From positions 12,815,182 through 12,879,181 of the forward strand of contig NC_087074.1 of NCBI RefSeq assembly GCF_026151205.1: 64,000 bases of DNA, read 5' to 3'. Below are positions 21,542 to 35,400 of the stretch, piece after piece (the first letter of the stretch is position 1; each line of letters starts with the position of its first letter). The notes beneath the pieces were generated by a model that saw nothing but the letters and a program-made list of their open reading frames with translations, searched no databases and was not told the origin of the DNA. The translations under genes were made by a program, and so were the position numbers. This stretch comes from Bolinopsis microptera (Eukaryota; Ctenophora; Tentaculata; Lobata; Bolinopsidae).

Positions 21542-22019
21542 TATTTTGCATTCGAAGATGAATTTATTTTTTATTTCTATCTTATCATCCCAATTTCATT
21601 TTATTGAGGATTCAAGATAATTTTTAGGTTCAATAGTGTTTATTTATTCATTCATTCAACGGATGCAATTTATCAGAGTATCTAAGTGATCATGATCATA
21701 TAATTTGTCAATTTGTAAATATTGCTTTAAAAAGCTATTTGTATAATTCAAGTGAAAACTGTACTCTTATTAATTGTATTTCGATTTTTATTAAAAATTT
21801 TATAAATCATATATTCAATGATATGTTTCTCATTGCTTCAACGATATCAAAAATTCCAATTATTATCCAGCCATCGGTAAACTATACACTTCAATAATTT
21901 TCCAATTGTTATGTCCGAATTATCATAATAAACAATTCAGCAACATCTCCAAACATCATTAATTTATTGTCTAGAAAATTTCTTAGATGCTATGACGTGA
22001 TTTAAAAAGATCCGTGACG
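21542..22019 (+). other. Short intergenic gap / 3' UTR
   Basis: AT-rich. It carries a candidate polyadenylation signal (ATAATAAACAA near 21925) for the upstream gene. Nothing else is seen. Confidence 0.5.
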
Positions 22020-23654
22020 ATGTCCAAGAAGTGTGGATCTAAAAGTGAGGAGTTGAGCGCTAAATTACGCGTAAAAGAGCTAGAGAAGGAAAATAATGTC
22101 TTGAAAAGCAGGTACGTTAAAAAAGATTAGCACGATAGCTTTTTAAATAGTATAATTTCTAAGAAGCTTCTAGAAGATTTTACCGCATTCCTCTTTGTTA
22201 GTGTAAATGAAGTTTATACAGTCCCTGTATATCACACTGTTCCAACTGTATACCGGTATCACCATGACAATTTAGCGAGTGCTAATAATCAGAAATTAAT
22301 TATGGACTGATAAGATCGCTCACAAATCATTCATATAAATGTATTATTATCATTCACTCCTCTGAATTATATTATGGTGTGATGATTTATTGACCCCCCC
22401 CCCCCCCCCCCCCCCCCGGCTCACGAATCCACCTTCCCCAGGCTTGATGAGCTGAGAAGAGCCAAGCTGCAGATGATCATCAAGAAAGAAGGGAAGACAG
22501 TTGCAAAAGGTCCTAACCTTGGCCGTAAAGCTAGCACCAGTGGTCCTATCATCGAGTCTGAGGATAGTCCCTCTCCTGAGGATACCGGAGATGTGGTTTA
22601 CAGAACAGGTGATCTTGTGATTTGTGTCAGAATTTTAACGGTCAGCGCTTTTAGTGTGACTGTTTGCTAGGGTCTAGACTTTTAAATTTTACTCTTAGTA
22701 GGATATGTTCAACAGAATCAGTGGTATCGTTTGAAATAATGACGACACATAATTAATCAGCTGCCTTGTCATAGAAAAGGTGTTTAATCAGAAGAGCACT
22801 CAGATTTCCGATAAAATTTGACTTTTTCGCATGCCCCTAATTATTATTTTGTCAAGTTCACTGTTCTGTTTTGTGTGTGACAGCTTGTCCAGAGAGTTGA
22901 ACCTTTATAAGTTGGCTTTCACGTGTGTTGAACGCGAACGAGCAGTCGACCTTTTAAACAGAGCGACCACTAGATCCTTTTAGATAATAGCTGTGGTTGA
23001 TGATTAAATTCACAGAGAGTGGCTTTATTATATTTCGTTCCTCGACCTTAACAGTTCTATCGGGATATAGTTTTAATTTTTGCAGATCCGAAGTTGGAGG
23101 AGGAGCTTGAAAAGTCCAAGCTGAAGGTATCCGATCTTGAAAGGAAGATAGAGGAGCTGAAAGAACAGCACAAAAATGAAATGTCTGGTGCTAAAGCTTC
23201 CATGCTAAACGACCTACGGACGCTCAGAGACGAACACATAGCTGAGCTACAGAAACTAGCGGAGGAATACAACATGGATTTGGACAAAAAACAGAATGTC
23301 ATCCAAAGTTTTAAGCAAAGCGTTATATCAGACTCTAATGCGAGCATGGATCAGTTTAAAGACATCATAGCAAAACTACGGGAAGAAAACACAGCCCTGA
23401 GAGAAGATAATCAAATGCAGGGAGTTCAGATGGTAAACCTGGAGATGAGGGTCAAGGAATCTCTAACGGAACTCTCAGAAAAGGAAGCAGCATGGTGCGA
23501 ACTTGAGGAAAAACTGAAGATACAGATCCAGAAAAGTTGGGGAGAGAAGTACCAAGCCTGGATGTTAGCGACCGAGAAGAAGATAGAAGAGTTGAGAAAG
23601 ACTAATGAGTTTTTGAAGACTGCACTAGAGAGGCAGCATGAAAGTGAGTTATAA
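22020..23654 (+). CDS. Coiled-coil protein, unrecognised
   Basis: Three exons join in phase: 22020-22111, 22442-22608 and 23086-23654, giving about 275 residues. The N-terminus is charged (MSKKCGSKSEELSAKLRVKE) and helical. The middle is a Ser/Pro/acid linker (ESEDSPSPEDTGDVVYR). The third exon is one long heptad-rich coiled coil with a Trp-containing patch (SWGEKYQAWMLATEKKIEE) near the end. The frame stops at TAA 23652, but the bases just before (GAAAGTGAGTTATAA) contain a consensus donor GTGAGT, so a spliced, longer form is possible; I found no convincing downstream exon. A run of about 20 C lies in the first intron immediately 5' of exon 2. Function unknown; it lies about 480 bp after the nephrocystin-3-like gene on the same strand. 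Confidence 0.7.
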
Positions 23655-25904
23655 TGAGAAGCGGTATCTCACGTAAATGCTTCGTGTTAGACGCATTTAC
23701 TGCATGGGTTTAATCACTAGAGCTCCGAATGAATTCTTCAGATAGGATGTGTGTAGGCCCGAAAATTTTCGCGGAATGCTTATTCTCTGGTGAAGAGAGA
23801 ATTAAAGAAATTCCGCGAGGACCTACGCGACCCTTTGATAACCGTCCTGTGACTCAAACAGTTTTTCTGACATTTACAACAGTTTTTCTTTTACTAACGC
23901 GAATTGTAATTTTTGATCAAGCATTGTTCAAAAGTATCAGACTATTTAGTATAGATAATGTATACAGTCTATTTACATAGTTTAAATTTAGTATTTAGAC
24001 TATGTCAATAGGTTTAAAAGATACACTGTGCCTTTGAAGATTTGAATCGTCCCGAATCATTCCTCACAGTACCTTAGTACAATAGTACCAGCACAACAAA
24101 GCATCTGAATTTACATATATTTGGTTAATTCCTGAGGTATTAACACTGTATACTTACTTTACTTTACTACAGGTTGTGGTATTTATTAAGTTGATGCCGA
24201 GTTTGTTGTTCGTCTGGCTCGGCTAATCAGTGTATCTGTAGATTCTGTTATATCTTCAAAGTATGTAATTCTTTAGCACAGTCACCGGTGTTTCTTGCAA
24301 TAATTAAAGCAATTGACCTGGATTTCCGCATGTACCCAATGTAGTTGTCACCCACTTCTGAAATATGATTTATAATTCAAATCTTATCGCTTTGTTGTAA
24401 TGCAAAAGCGATGCCTAAGTGGTCAAGGAAAGTCAAAATTTGATTTATTTTTAATATTATAGCCGAGGCTGTGACGTTAGTCCGTCTTCATAGGATAACT
24501 CGAAACGATCCCATTATTCTATCCCTTTATTAGGACAGGCAAAAGGAATGATTTGATGCCATTCTCATTAAAATGGCCCCAGGGGCTAGGATATTTGCAC
24601 TGGGAGTTCGCTCAGCTCAAAGGAATTATAAACGATTTATAATGCGTCTCCCTGATTTATTGTTTCCCCAAGGATCAGACATAATTTGCTGCTGCTGACG
24701 CAGAATATATTAATAAACCCAGCGGACGCTCCCTTGCTTGTCTCTTGTTGTTTTTTGTGTGAGCTACTTCTCTTAGCTCTTGCACAAACCACAAGCCACT
24801 ATTATAATGATATGTTGTCGGCAATCACTAAATGGCCTCTTAAATCTTTATTTCAAAAATACATCTGAGCCTCTAAATAGTCTGTAGTTCTTGTAATGTC
24901 GGTAACAGTTCCAACTATCATTGCTCTCGATTTGGTTAACGGTAAACTGTCCCTAGTTAAGACATCATTATCTTGATTCTCAGGTCAACGCAATCTAGTG
25001 ATAGGCGACTAGAAATAACCATACAACTACAGTGCAAATACCAAGAAAACACTCCCTGACTCCCTGCCACCTCTCTGGCCTTATATTATTATATTAACTT
25101 AACTTAAGTATCCCACGATCGTCAAAACCGCCACAATCCTCCTGGTGGCAATTGCCCATCAACTCAAACATTGGTGTTAAGTTTGTTAACTTCAACTGGA
25201 TAGTGATATGCTAGGAATGTATAAGGGTTGCGAGGAAAACAATGATACAAGTTCGGTAAGTGTCATTCTCCACCACTCTCTCCATCGCTGCTATTTGGCA
25301 TTGTCAACCGACAGTAACTTGGCTATTACACTTCTATGTTGTGGAACTGAAAATATTTTATCACATTCATTGATTTGTTACAGAGAATATGTTGTTAAAA
25401 TGATTAAATATTCGTTTAGAGTACCATACAGTGCAAAGCACTCGACAACGAATAGGAGTATCATATATACAATAAAATTATTAATTATCCTAAGACCTAA
25501 CGACGTTTCAACTTTCATTTGTTAAGATATTTATAATTATTTTCCGTAGCTTTGTTGAAGTTTCTTAAGTAGTCTGAATGAGCAATGATTAATATTCTAC
25601 GTTGAACTGCTCAGTTCCCAATAAGATAGTTGGCTAGAAGGTTTATTTGAGCTAAAGTTAAAAGTTAACATGTTCCGACCTGTTTGATATTATGTAGTTT
25701 AAAGGTTTTCCTAGTTTAGTAGTTTTGCTAAAACAGATTGTTAAGCCCGATTCCAGTGCTTGTTTTATATGGAAACCATTTAGTTGTGGCGGTTGCGGAT
25801 CGAATAAATTGTCATTTTCTATGGCTTGTTGCATAATGAAATATATTTCAAAAATTTCATTTTTCTATTTGAGAAGACCTTTCAAATTTGTGTCTCCGAA
25901 TCAA
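23655..25904. other. Intergenic, no gene seen
   Basis: Open frames are short and low in content. No repeats above a few units and no RNA gene are recognised. Confidence 0.5.
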
Positions 25905-26612
25905 GTTATAGTGTCCGAGTTACAGTGTCCTAGTTACAGTGTCCTAGTAACAGTATCCTAGTTACAGTGTCCTAGTTACAGTGTCCTAGTTACAGTGTCC
26001 TAGTTACAGTGTCCTAGTTACAGTGTCCTAGTTACAGTGTCCAAGTTACAGTTTCCAAGTTACAGTATCCAAGTTACAGTGTTCAAGTTACAGTGTCCTT
26101 GTAACAGTATCCTAGTTACAGTGTCATAGTTACAGTGTCCAAGTTACAGTATCCTAGTTACAGTGTCCTAGTTACAGTGTCCTAGTTACAGTGTCCTAGT
26201 TACAGTGTCCAAGTTACAGTGTCCAAGTTACAGGGTCCTAGTTACAGTGTCATAGTTACAGTGTTCAAGTTACAGTGTCATAGTTACAGTATCCTAGTTA
26301 CAGTGTCATAGTTACAGTGTCCAAGTTACAGTGTCCAATTTACAGTGTCCAAGTTACAGGGTCCTAGTTACAGTGTCATAGTTACAGTGTTCAAGTTACA
26401 GTGTCCTTGTAACAGTATCCTAGTTACAGTGTCATAGTTACAGTGTCCAAGTTACAGTGTCCAAGTTACAGTATCCTAGTTACAGTGTCATAGTTACAGT
26501 GTCCAAGTTACAGTGTCCTAGTTACAGTGTCCTAGTTACACTTTACAGAATCCAAGTTACAGTGTCCAAGTTACAGTGTCCAAGTTACAGTGTCCAAGTT
26601 ACAGTGTCCAAG
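25905..26612. repeat. 14 bp minisatellite
   Basis: About 50 tandem copies of GTGTCCTAGTTACA, with variants in the CCT triplet (CCA, CAT, TCA). Copies are head to tail throughout. Confidence 0.95.
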
Positions 26613-26654
26613 TACCAATATTTATATATGCTATGAAGTATGAGCGTGTCTTGA

Positions 26655-27152
26655 CATGTCAGGTTTGTGTACCTCAGCCGGCAGCAATATGTCAGGTTTG
26701 TGTACCGCAGCCGGCAGCAATATGTCAGGTTTGTGTACAGCCGGCAGCAATATGTCAGGTTTGTGTACCGCAGCCGGCAGCAATATGTAAGGTTTGTGTA
26801 CCGCAGCCGGCAGCAATATGTAAGGTTTGTGTACCGCAGCCGGCAGCAATATGTCAGGTTTGTGTACCGCAGCCGGCAGCAATATGTAAGGTTTGTGTAC
26901 CGCAGCCGGCAGCAATATGTAAGGTTTGTGTACCGCAGCCGGCAGCAATATGTCAGGTTTGTGTACCGCAGCCGGCAGCAATATGTCAGGTTTGTGTACC
27001 GCAGCCGGCAGCAATATGTAAGGTTTGTGTACCGCAGCCGGCAGCAATATGTCAGGTTTGTGTACCGCAGCCGGCAGCAATATGTAAGGTTTGTGTACCG
27101 CAGCCGGCAGCAATATGTCAGGTTTGTGTACCGCAGCCGGCAGCAATATGTC
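26655..27152. repeat. 33 bp minisatellite, open in frame
   Basis: About 15 copies of an 11-codon unit (CAGGTTTGTGTACCGCAG then CCGGCAGCAATATGT); one copy lacks a CCG. C/A variation at the start of the unit (CAG or AAG) alternates irregularly. Because 33 is divisible by three, long frames are open on both strands (for example a QVCVPQPAAIC repeat on plus). No start context or flanking exon supports translation. Confidence 0.95.
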
Positions 27153-27466
27153 AGTACATGTAGGCGCTAACGGAGCGGCATGACATCTTGACAGCTATTA
27201 ATGATTAAACGGGCCGGGTGGATCTCGAGAGTTGAGAGTGTGCAGTTGTAATTGAAGTAGCGATCAAGTTGAGATTGTTGGTCACTAATATACGCTACCG
27301 TTTATAAATTATTTGTCACAAACATATGATATCGTTTATAGATTGTTTGTCACAAATTAAGTACACGCTATAGTTTGGCATGTCACTTACACACGCTATA
27401 GTTTACGATGGTTGCCCCGGCGCAAAACCAGCAGTTGTGAGGGACTTTATCATCCCTAATAGCCTA
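27153..27466. other. Intergenic gap
   Basis: No gene. Several ACACGCTATAGTTT-like words recur at 27285-27410. Confidence 0.4.
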
Positions 27467-28222
27467 ATTGTTAAGGGGGCCGGGGGGGGGGGGTCTTCAT
27501 CAAAATTCTCTCGAAATTGAGTTTATAGTTGTTTCTGATAGAGGGGAGTGATATCTATCAGCTGCTTTTGGTCCCATGGAAAAGTATTGTTCCTAGCCGA
27601 AATTATCGCCGGTCAAAGGTCAGCGCTTATAAATGTGTAATTCAGTAATTGTATTGCGCGAGCAATTTTCAATCGCGCGTTCTGAAAATCGAGTCTAAAA
27701 ATCTATCTTCTCCTACATTTTTTGAGCAATCACCCTCAAACTTTCAGGATATGTTCTTAGGATCAGTTAGAAGAGAACTCTAGAGCCAGAATTTGGAGAT
27801 AGGCCTTTAAAGATTTTTAATTCGATTTTGAAAATCTTGGACCTCTAAAAATCAAGGTCCAAGATTTTCAAAATCGAATTAAAAATATTTAAAGGCCTAT
27901 CTCAAAATTCTGGCTCTAGAGTTCTCTTCAAACTGATCCTAAGAACATATCCTGAAAGTTTTAGGGTGATCGCTCAAAAAATATAGGAGAAGATAGATTT
28001 TTAGACTCAATTTTCAGAATGCGCGATTGAAAATCGCTCGCGCAATACAATTACACATAAGCGCTGACCTTTGACCGGTGATAATTTCGGCTAGGAACAA
28101 TATTTTTCCATGGGATTAAAAGCAGCTGATAGATATCACTCCCCTCTATCAGAAACAACTATAAACTCGATTTCGAGAGAATTTTGATGAAGACCCCCCC
28201 CCCCCCCGGCCCCCTTAACAAT
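27467..28222. mobile_element. 756 bp palindrome with TTAA plus G-tract ends
   Basis: Arms of about 370 bp are near-perfect reverse complements around a 12 base loop at about 27844-27855. The left end is ATTGTTAAGGGGGCCGGGG and the right end CCCCGGCCCCCTTAACAAT, so the outer TTAA and its flank are part of the symmetry. No coding. The same end structure occurs at 42856-45341 and, in fragment, at 18090. Confidence 0.9.
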
Positions 28223-28327
28223 GCATAATGATAACTACTTATCTGCCTGCCAGAGGGTGTGCCCCAGATAAGTGACTGAGTTGAGATAAAGAGATAAACA
28301 TTTAGCACATAATGCAGTCCCTATATA

Positions 28328-29097
28328 TACCTTACTCGGGATTATTACGACGGGTTTATTAACGACCGGTTAAAATATGGTTCGGGAAAAATATGGCGAA
28401 ATTGCTCAAAACCCACTACATTTTCCCGGTCGCCATTTTACCGGTGTCCAACCTTTCAATTTTAGATTCAAAAATTTTGTCTCAGATGTAAATTTCCTTA
28501 TTAGAGATAAGCAAGTTTAGAAATTTTCGCATTGCTAAAACTTGTGAAACAAGTCGAATTATCAATAATTGTTGAAAGTAGACAGAAATAATGACTCGTG
28601 CAGTGGTTAATCAAACTATACGGAAAATAATTTTCTTCGAAAGAATGCATCGTTCACATTGTTTAGAATTATGAATAAATGACTGATGATACTGATTCAT
28701 GTTATTGATAGTTTTAATTAATTCAAGTTTTAATTTAACTGTTACTTTTACTTTGAGTCCTATTTTTATGTAGAGATAGTCAATACCTAAGAAATTAAAA
28801 ATTGGCTATTTAAATCAACTTTGACAATAAGGTTATATGACAAGAATTGGGCAAAAAGGTGAATTTTTTGTAATTTTAGCCAAAAGAAGTCGAAAAACCT
28901 ACAACAAGTGTCCCAATAGTCTTCTTTAGTGAATATAAGACAACGATTAAAATATGAGCACCCATACCCCTTGGGAACCCTAAAAGCTGAGTCGGCGGGT
29001 TTATTAACGACCGGTGAAAATGTGGTTCGGGAAAAATATGGCGAAATTACCCTAAACCCGCCACTTTATCCCGGTCATAATAATCCCGAGTAAGGTA
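28328..29097. mobile_element. 770 bp TACCTTAC-type MITE
   Basis: Terminal inverted repeats are TACCTTACTCGGGATTATTA and TAATAATCCCGAGTAAGGTA. Subterminal blocks read AAAATATGGCGAAATT and AAACCCGCC and are inverted between the two ends. The interior is AT-rich with no ORF. Confidence 0.9.
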
Positions 29098-32000
29098 GGT
29101 TAAACTATAATAGTCTTACAGTGGGAAACATACTGCACTCACCATATTTATTATTTACGTTGCTATTATGCCGTCTGTGAGATAAATTGTCGTAATTTAT
29201 GCGATCCCGCACGTTTCTGAATTTTAAAATTACACTTAAAAATATACGGTAAATTATGCCCGTGCCGTCTGGTGAAGACGTAAAAATTCAACCTATCAAT
29301 GTGATGATTTAACCTCTGACGAAAGAAATTTGAGAACAGGTCTGAAAATTGAGTAAGGTCTCGTCATTGATTTTCATGGTATTCTGAGTGTGTTAGCATG
29401 GGGGGGGGGGGGGGGGGGGGGCTGTGTATTTTGTGATGTAACCTAATGCCCTATTTTGCCCCCCCCCCCCCCCCCTTTTGTCGTCAGTCACTGCTCCACA
29501 GGTGGTATCGCCATTACTTTCTCTTATTTCTTTGATTACAGCTCCATTATCTCTCTCTCTCTCTATAACTGGAGATTTCTTCTATCTCGCGTGTCTTATC
29601 ATGCGTCAAAGTAATTCTGAGGAACAAATGCTTCAGACTAACGGACTATTCATCTCATTTTTTCAGTCTCACAACATATTATAATGGACGATAATTAGGA
29701 ACCGAATAAGATTGACAGGTCGTTGTGAGGAGAAAGAGAGAGGAGGCAGTGCTATTATAATACCTCACAACATCCTGACTCCGAACCAACTCATTGTAAC
29801 ATTACCGATATAGAATTTCAAGCTAAATGAGCTGGCTATTGTGTAGCTGGCACCTGGGTCGTAGTCCGTTGTTATGGTGACCACATGATGCTGAGGCCAG
29901 CTTACGTCCTGCTGTTTGATCTGTCATTATTCGTGTATCCCGTTCTTGTTGTTTAACCTACTCCGTCCTTTCAAGGCTCTTATCCGTGGTACGCCACCGG
30001 GTTACCCAGTACCTTGTCCGCCACCGGGTTACCCAGTACCTTGTCCGCCACCGCCAACTTTTATTAGTTATTTTACTTAGTTGCTAGTCGTATATAATAA
30101 TTTCGTTATTATATACGTTCAAATACACATTTTGCTGTGCTTACGTTCGAATTTTTGAAAGAAGTCTGTTTGGTTTTAATTGTCCTCGTTTAGGCGAAGC
30201 GTAATAACAATCACTGACTGATGATCGTCACCTCATAGCTGTTTCAGATGTTTTGAACACGTGGTACATACCTGCGTCCTGCACATATGGTGCCGCTTTT
30301 CAGTGCAAATTGACCCAATATGTCAGTGTTTTGTTATGCATGTTTTGTATTTAATCACTGTTACATGGTTGGTTTTTTGGTTGATTGGTTTTAGTGCGCC
30401 CGCTCGCGCTCTTTAAGTTTAATGAGGTAACGTCCGCTGTTATGATTGCTTAACTAGCGTCGCTGTTCGGTAAGGTCACTAGGGTAAATGGTGGTTTTTA
30501 TTAGACTTTGTGGTGGTTCCTCTCATTTAATACTTGAGCCCATTGATTGGTTGGTGTATTTTATGGCAGTTCGATCACCCTGCAGCTGTAAAGTCATCTC
30601 CCCCTCTCTTCTGTTTACTAGAAGTGTCCTGATAATACTTATACCTCCTGAGAATACTAATACCTCTGTGCTTTTTGAAGGGGGAAATTTGCCTAATAAT
30701 TTCAAATAATATGTTTATTATCAATTACATATAATACAATTTATCTTCTTATGACGATTCCGCTATAATAATTTACCTAATGAATTTAAATCGTGTAAAA
30801 AATATTGTGAATTTTTCCCAAAATAAATTTTATCATGTACAGATGTATAAAAGTATTTTGTAAAGCCTTAAATTTCTTTTAGTTTTATAATCATATTAAT
30901 TTCCAAACATTAAAGCCTTTTCATTGTGACTCAAATTTCACAAGTATCACAGTTTATAGTTTACGTTCAAAATCTCACGAAATCTAAAATTAAACTCCCA
31001 CTTAACTAAACTCATCACACAATAAATGTGCTGGACTTGCTTGCGAGAGTTACCGGACAAAGCGCGAATACTAGTGCTTGTTATTTGCCTGTGTAGACAA
31101 GTGTATTGACTTGGTTACTTGAGTCAGACCTGGCAGACTTAGCAGACTCAGAGAGCAGCCAGACTGGGCAAACTGAAGGCAGACCCGTCAAACTGGGCAG
31201 GCTGGACAGATTAGAATAGACGAAGTCAAATGTTTTATTTGCGTCACTTCCGTTGACATTTATTTGAAAGGTTGCTCGGAAGTGAAGTTAGTATCCAGGT
31301 ATGTATACCTGTATAATATGAACTGTATACAGCTTATTGTCATACATTAAAACCCCGATTTACCGCGCCCCAGTATCGCAAACCCCGATTAACCGCGGCC
31401 ATTTCTTTCTCCCGAAGACCTGAATGGAGCTTAACATTATATATTTAATGCGAACAACCAAAACCCCGAATTACCGGAAATCCCAATTTAACGCGGCTGT
31501 TTCCTTTCCTTCAAATTCTGCGGTAAATCGGTGGGTTTTACTGTACCCCACACATTTCTGACTACTCGATATTTTCCTGGGTATCTGCGTCATTATCGGG
31601 TAATCCTTAAATCAATGTCAAATTTCTCGAAACACGACCACACATCTCTGACCATTCGATATATTCCACACACAGAACCTGAACTGCATGCTATAAATTA
31701 AACCAGCAGTATTGACAGCTCTTAATTTGATTCTAACGTCAGTTGAGAACGCTCCCGATTTAAACGTTTGGGGGATTTTTCTGACAAATTTTATGTAGAA
31801 CCATGTAAATATACTATGATCATCGAACATAGTTTTAATATTTAAAAGCAATATAATATGAATATCGTATGGAGAGTATGGTATCGAAAATGGTTACCAA
31901 TTGACCTCAAATTGTCGTGATTTGTGATAAACTGAAGATGTTGCTACTAATTATAGCTGGTCTTCCTAAAAGTTAAACTTCCACAGTTCCACACCATACT

Positions 32001-32406
32001 TTAACATCGACGTCACAGTTGATTCTACGAATCCAGTTAAACTTTGTAGGGAAATTCATAACTTTTAACCCCAAAGACCGTCAGGGTTTTCCAGTCTAGT
32101 TTGAACAACTCCAATAACAGAACACGGTTCACGGCAAATCACGACAATTTCACTATAATTTCTGACTTCGTGGACGCGGCGGTTGTTAACTCGATCTTGA
32201 CGCTAAATCCAGTCAAAGCAGATTTGCGTCTAAAGAGACTCCCATCATCCCGCTTGTAGTTTCAAGCGTTTTATTTGACATATTTTGTCAACTAACCTTT
32301 GCCTTGTAAATAAAATTATGCAATTGTAGTACAGTCTATATATAACTTCCAGTTCTATATGTTATTTTATTAGTTCTAACTCCTCGTTATATTTGTTAGC
32401 AAGGAG
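29098..32406. other. Intergenic, no gene seen
   Basis: It contains a G20 tract (29401-29420) and a C17 tract (29459-29475) facing each other across 38 bases. There is a 27 bp repeat of about two and a half units around 29987-30055 (CCGCCACCGGGTTACCCAGTAC...). Short AACCCCGAT(T)TACCGC words recur at 31350-31540. Open frames lack recognisable content. Confidence 0.5.
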
Positions 32407-35400
32407 ATGTGCATCACCAGGCCTGATCGAGAGAACGGGTTAACCTGGCCCACCAACATCTTGCAGGTTAGTTAGCAGGTTAGGGCAGGTTAGTTAGGGC
32501 TATGTGTAGAGCCAGCTTCAAAGTTAACTATCTTTGATATCTTAAATCTTGATAATTTGTTGACTTTGCACATTTTTCAAATACTTAAAAAGTAATGACT
32601 CGCAAATATCATCCTTCGATTTCTTTCTATCGATTTTTGGGTATTACGAGCCCTTTGACACGGTCCATTACAGGTGTTGGCAGTGTTTATCCTGGTTACG
32701 TTCACTGTGGTTCACTTTGTCTTGGTACTACAATACACCTACGGAGTATTCTTCTATCTTATGATGATAGTATCCTTTGAATAATATGATAATATCAGAC
32801 ATAGTTTGTCTGCATATCTTTAAACCTTATGTGGATATCATAAAATATGATAAATTGATCCGCTAAAATATGTGGCATTTCTATTTCCTGGTATCCTGTA
32901 ATTGAGCCGGGATAGCTGATAAAAGTATCAAGTTGCATCATGTAAATTATCTGGCTTTAAGACCTTTTCATACCATTCAACCGTCAAGCTTATCCGTTAC
33001 CCAACCGTAGTAACCGTAGTAACCGTAGTAACCGTAGAAACCGTAGCAACCGTAGGTTCTGGAAATGGCAACTAGGTTCTCCATATTATTAGGAGATTAT
33101 TATCCTCTTGATCAGATACATTCCTGATTATTTTTGACAAAGTTTCAAACCACATAAACGCTGGGATTTTAGTTTATACTCATACAACGTACCTACTAAC
33201 TCATCAGTCATTTACGTTGCTTACTTCGTCTATCATAAATCATATCCATCCTTCAAGAAATAACATGCTGAGACAAAAATTTGATCGATAATTGGCACGA
33301 AATTTGATGTATTAAAGTTTTAAAGTGTTATAAAACTAGTGAGCAGTGTTGGATCGATATAATGCTACACGCTCTCCATACAAATCACACGCTCCTAATC
33401 TCGCATGCATGAGCAAATTTATATATGATAAACTCGATAGATTATCATAATATTCTAGCTAACTCCGGGTACCACGTGATTTAATTGTGCTCTAGACTAA
33501 TATTGATTGTAATGCTTATCGCTAAATGTAATGAGTACTTGCGAATGATAAGATGGCTTTGCGTGATGGTCCTTGGAATTTTAAGCAAGCGTGTTGCGAA
33601 ATCAGAAATGCGACTGTGAATTTCATCGATTAATGTAAAGATGATGATGAGCACGAGTTGACTGTGAATCATGTTAATTCATCAGGTGATGAGTGTGACC
33701 ATTGTCCATTTAAGACTGAAGTGTACCATAGATTAAATACATTATACAATATACATTATACAATATACAATATACATACACCGCACTCCCCTCCGTGTAC
33801 TAGTCCTCCACGCATTCTTATATCAGCATAAGTGCGGTGGGTGCGGAATCGCACTATTGACCTAATACCGCACTTTCTCGCACCATCGGCCGCTATTCGT
33901 TCTATAAGATTTGTGTACTTGGTGTACAATGAGACAATGAGATAGGATCGACACGCCCACAACAATAGTTAGGATCAAATGTTTTTCATGACGTAACATC
34001 GGAAAGAAGAATTAAAATCAGGAAGGAAAAACACATTACATAATAGAGACCAATTTTCTTCCCAAAAATATTCCCAGAAAGTTTATTATTCTTATTATCA
34101 GATGACACGTTGATACTTGATAATGCAGCGACGTTCAATATTATCGATATTTGATTTTTTTTAATAAAAGTGGGCGAATATTGGCAAATGAATAACCCGT
34201 CAAGCTGGAACGAAATCCATGGCCCTCAACAGATTGAAATTTAGTCACTTCAGTTTGGTCACGATTAGATAATGTAATTATATATTATAGTTAAAGTTAT
34301 ATAATATTACAGTTTGCAGGAATTTAAGCTTATACACACAATGTGTTAATGTTGGAATCTAATGTTGTAAAGTTGCAATATTCAATACTATACCTCAATT
34401 ATGCCCACAACCAGCTTATCTAGCCCCAGTTCTAGGTGTATAGTTTAAAACATCTTGAATTGTCAAGAAACTCGATGCAAGATATTAAGTATTAACGTTG
34501 TAAGTTATTTGTTATGTTAAACTAAACACTCGTGTAAGGCAACATTATGTACTACGCTGTTCAATATTCCAACCCGAACGTACCTAAAAGCTGGAAATTT
34601 AAAAAGGGGTTAAAAATAAGAATAATATTTTGTAGAGTTTAGCTTAAGTCAAACTGTTTGTCGCGTTACATTTTAGGTTATTTCCGCCAGACTTATAAAC
34701 ATTCCTTTACGTTGATAAAGCAGTATCTATCGAGTGAATCGACACTTTTATTACAAAATCACTAAACCGTTTTTTTCTAACCGTCTCGGCAAGGTTCTGT
34801 TAAAATATTCTTTGTGGGAACTATTTAAATTTAAAACTTGCAATTTGTTATAATAGTTAGTCTGCCAGAACTAGAAGGCAAATTTGACAAATGTGACAAA
34901 TGTGACAAATGTGACATTATAACTCTTTCTAATTTGTAGTTATACCGGTATCTGCCATAACTCTGTAAGGATTATGTCGGATTATGTCGGATTATGTCGG
35001 ATCATGTCGGATTATGTCGGAGGACCTTCATGCCGACAATCGGAATATAAACTGTTGGTATATTATGGCAGAACATTATGTTTCGTATTAAGATCATAAT
35101 TGATTTATTATGTCCGAATAAAATGTAATAAACCTCCCCGGGATACTTTTCTTGCTAAAGGAAGAGATGAGCTGACAGGAACTGACAGGAACTGACAGGA
35201 CCTGACAGGAACTGACAAGAACTGACAGGAACTGACAGGACCTGAAGGATATGTTATGTCTTGCATAACCTTGGCTTAAAAGTCAAAGATGATCAAATTC
35301 CTGAATTATTAGTATTATATATATGTACCTTAGTCCTCCATTCTGATATATTTTATTAACCTACACCAAGAACAAATCAGTGAACTGCAAGAAAGTTTTT

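Noticed and set aside
25905-27152. CRISPR array
   Set aside because: Units are contiguous tandem repeats without unique spacers, in an animal genome.
26576-27170. Long open frames across the 33 bp repeat on both strands
   Set aside because: The period is divisible by three and stop-free, and there is no start context, signal or flanking exon.
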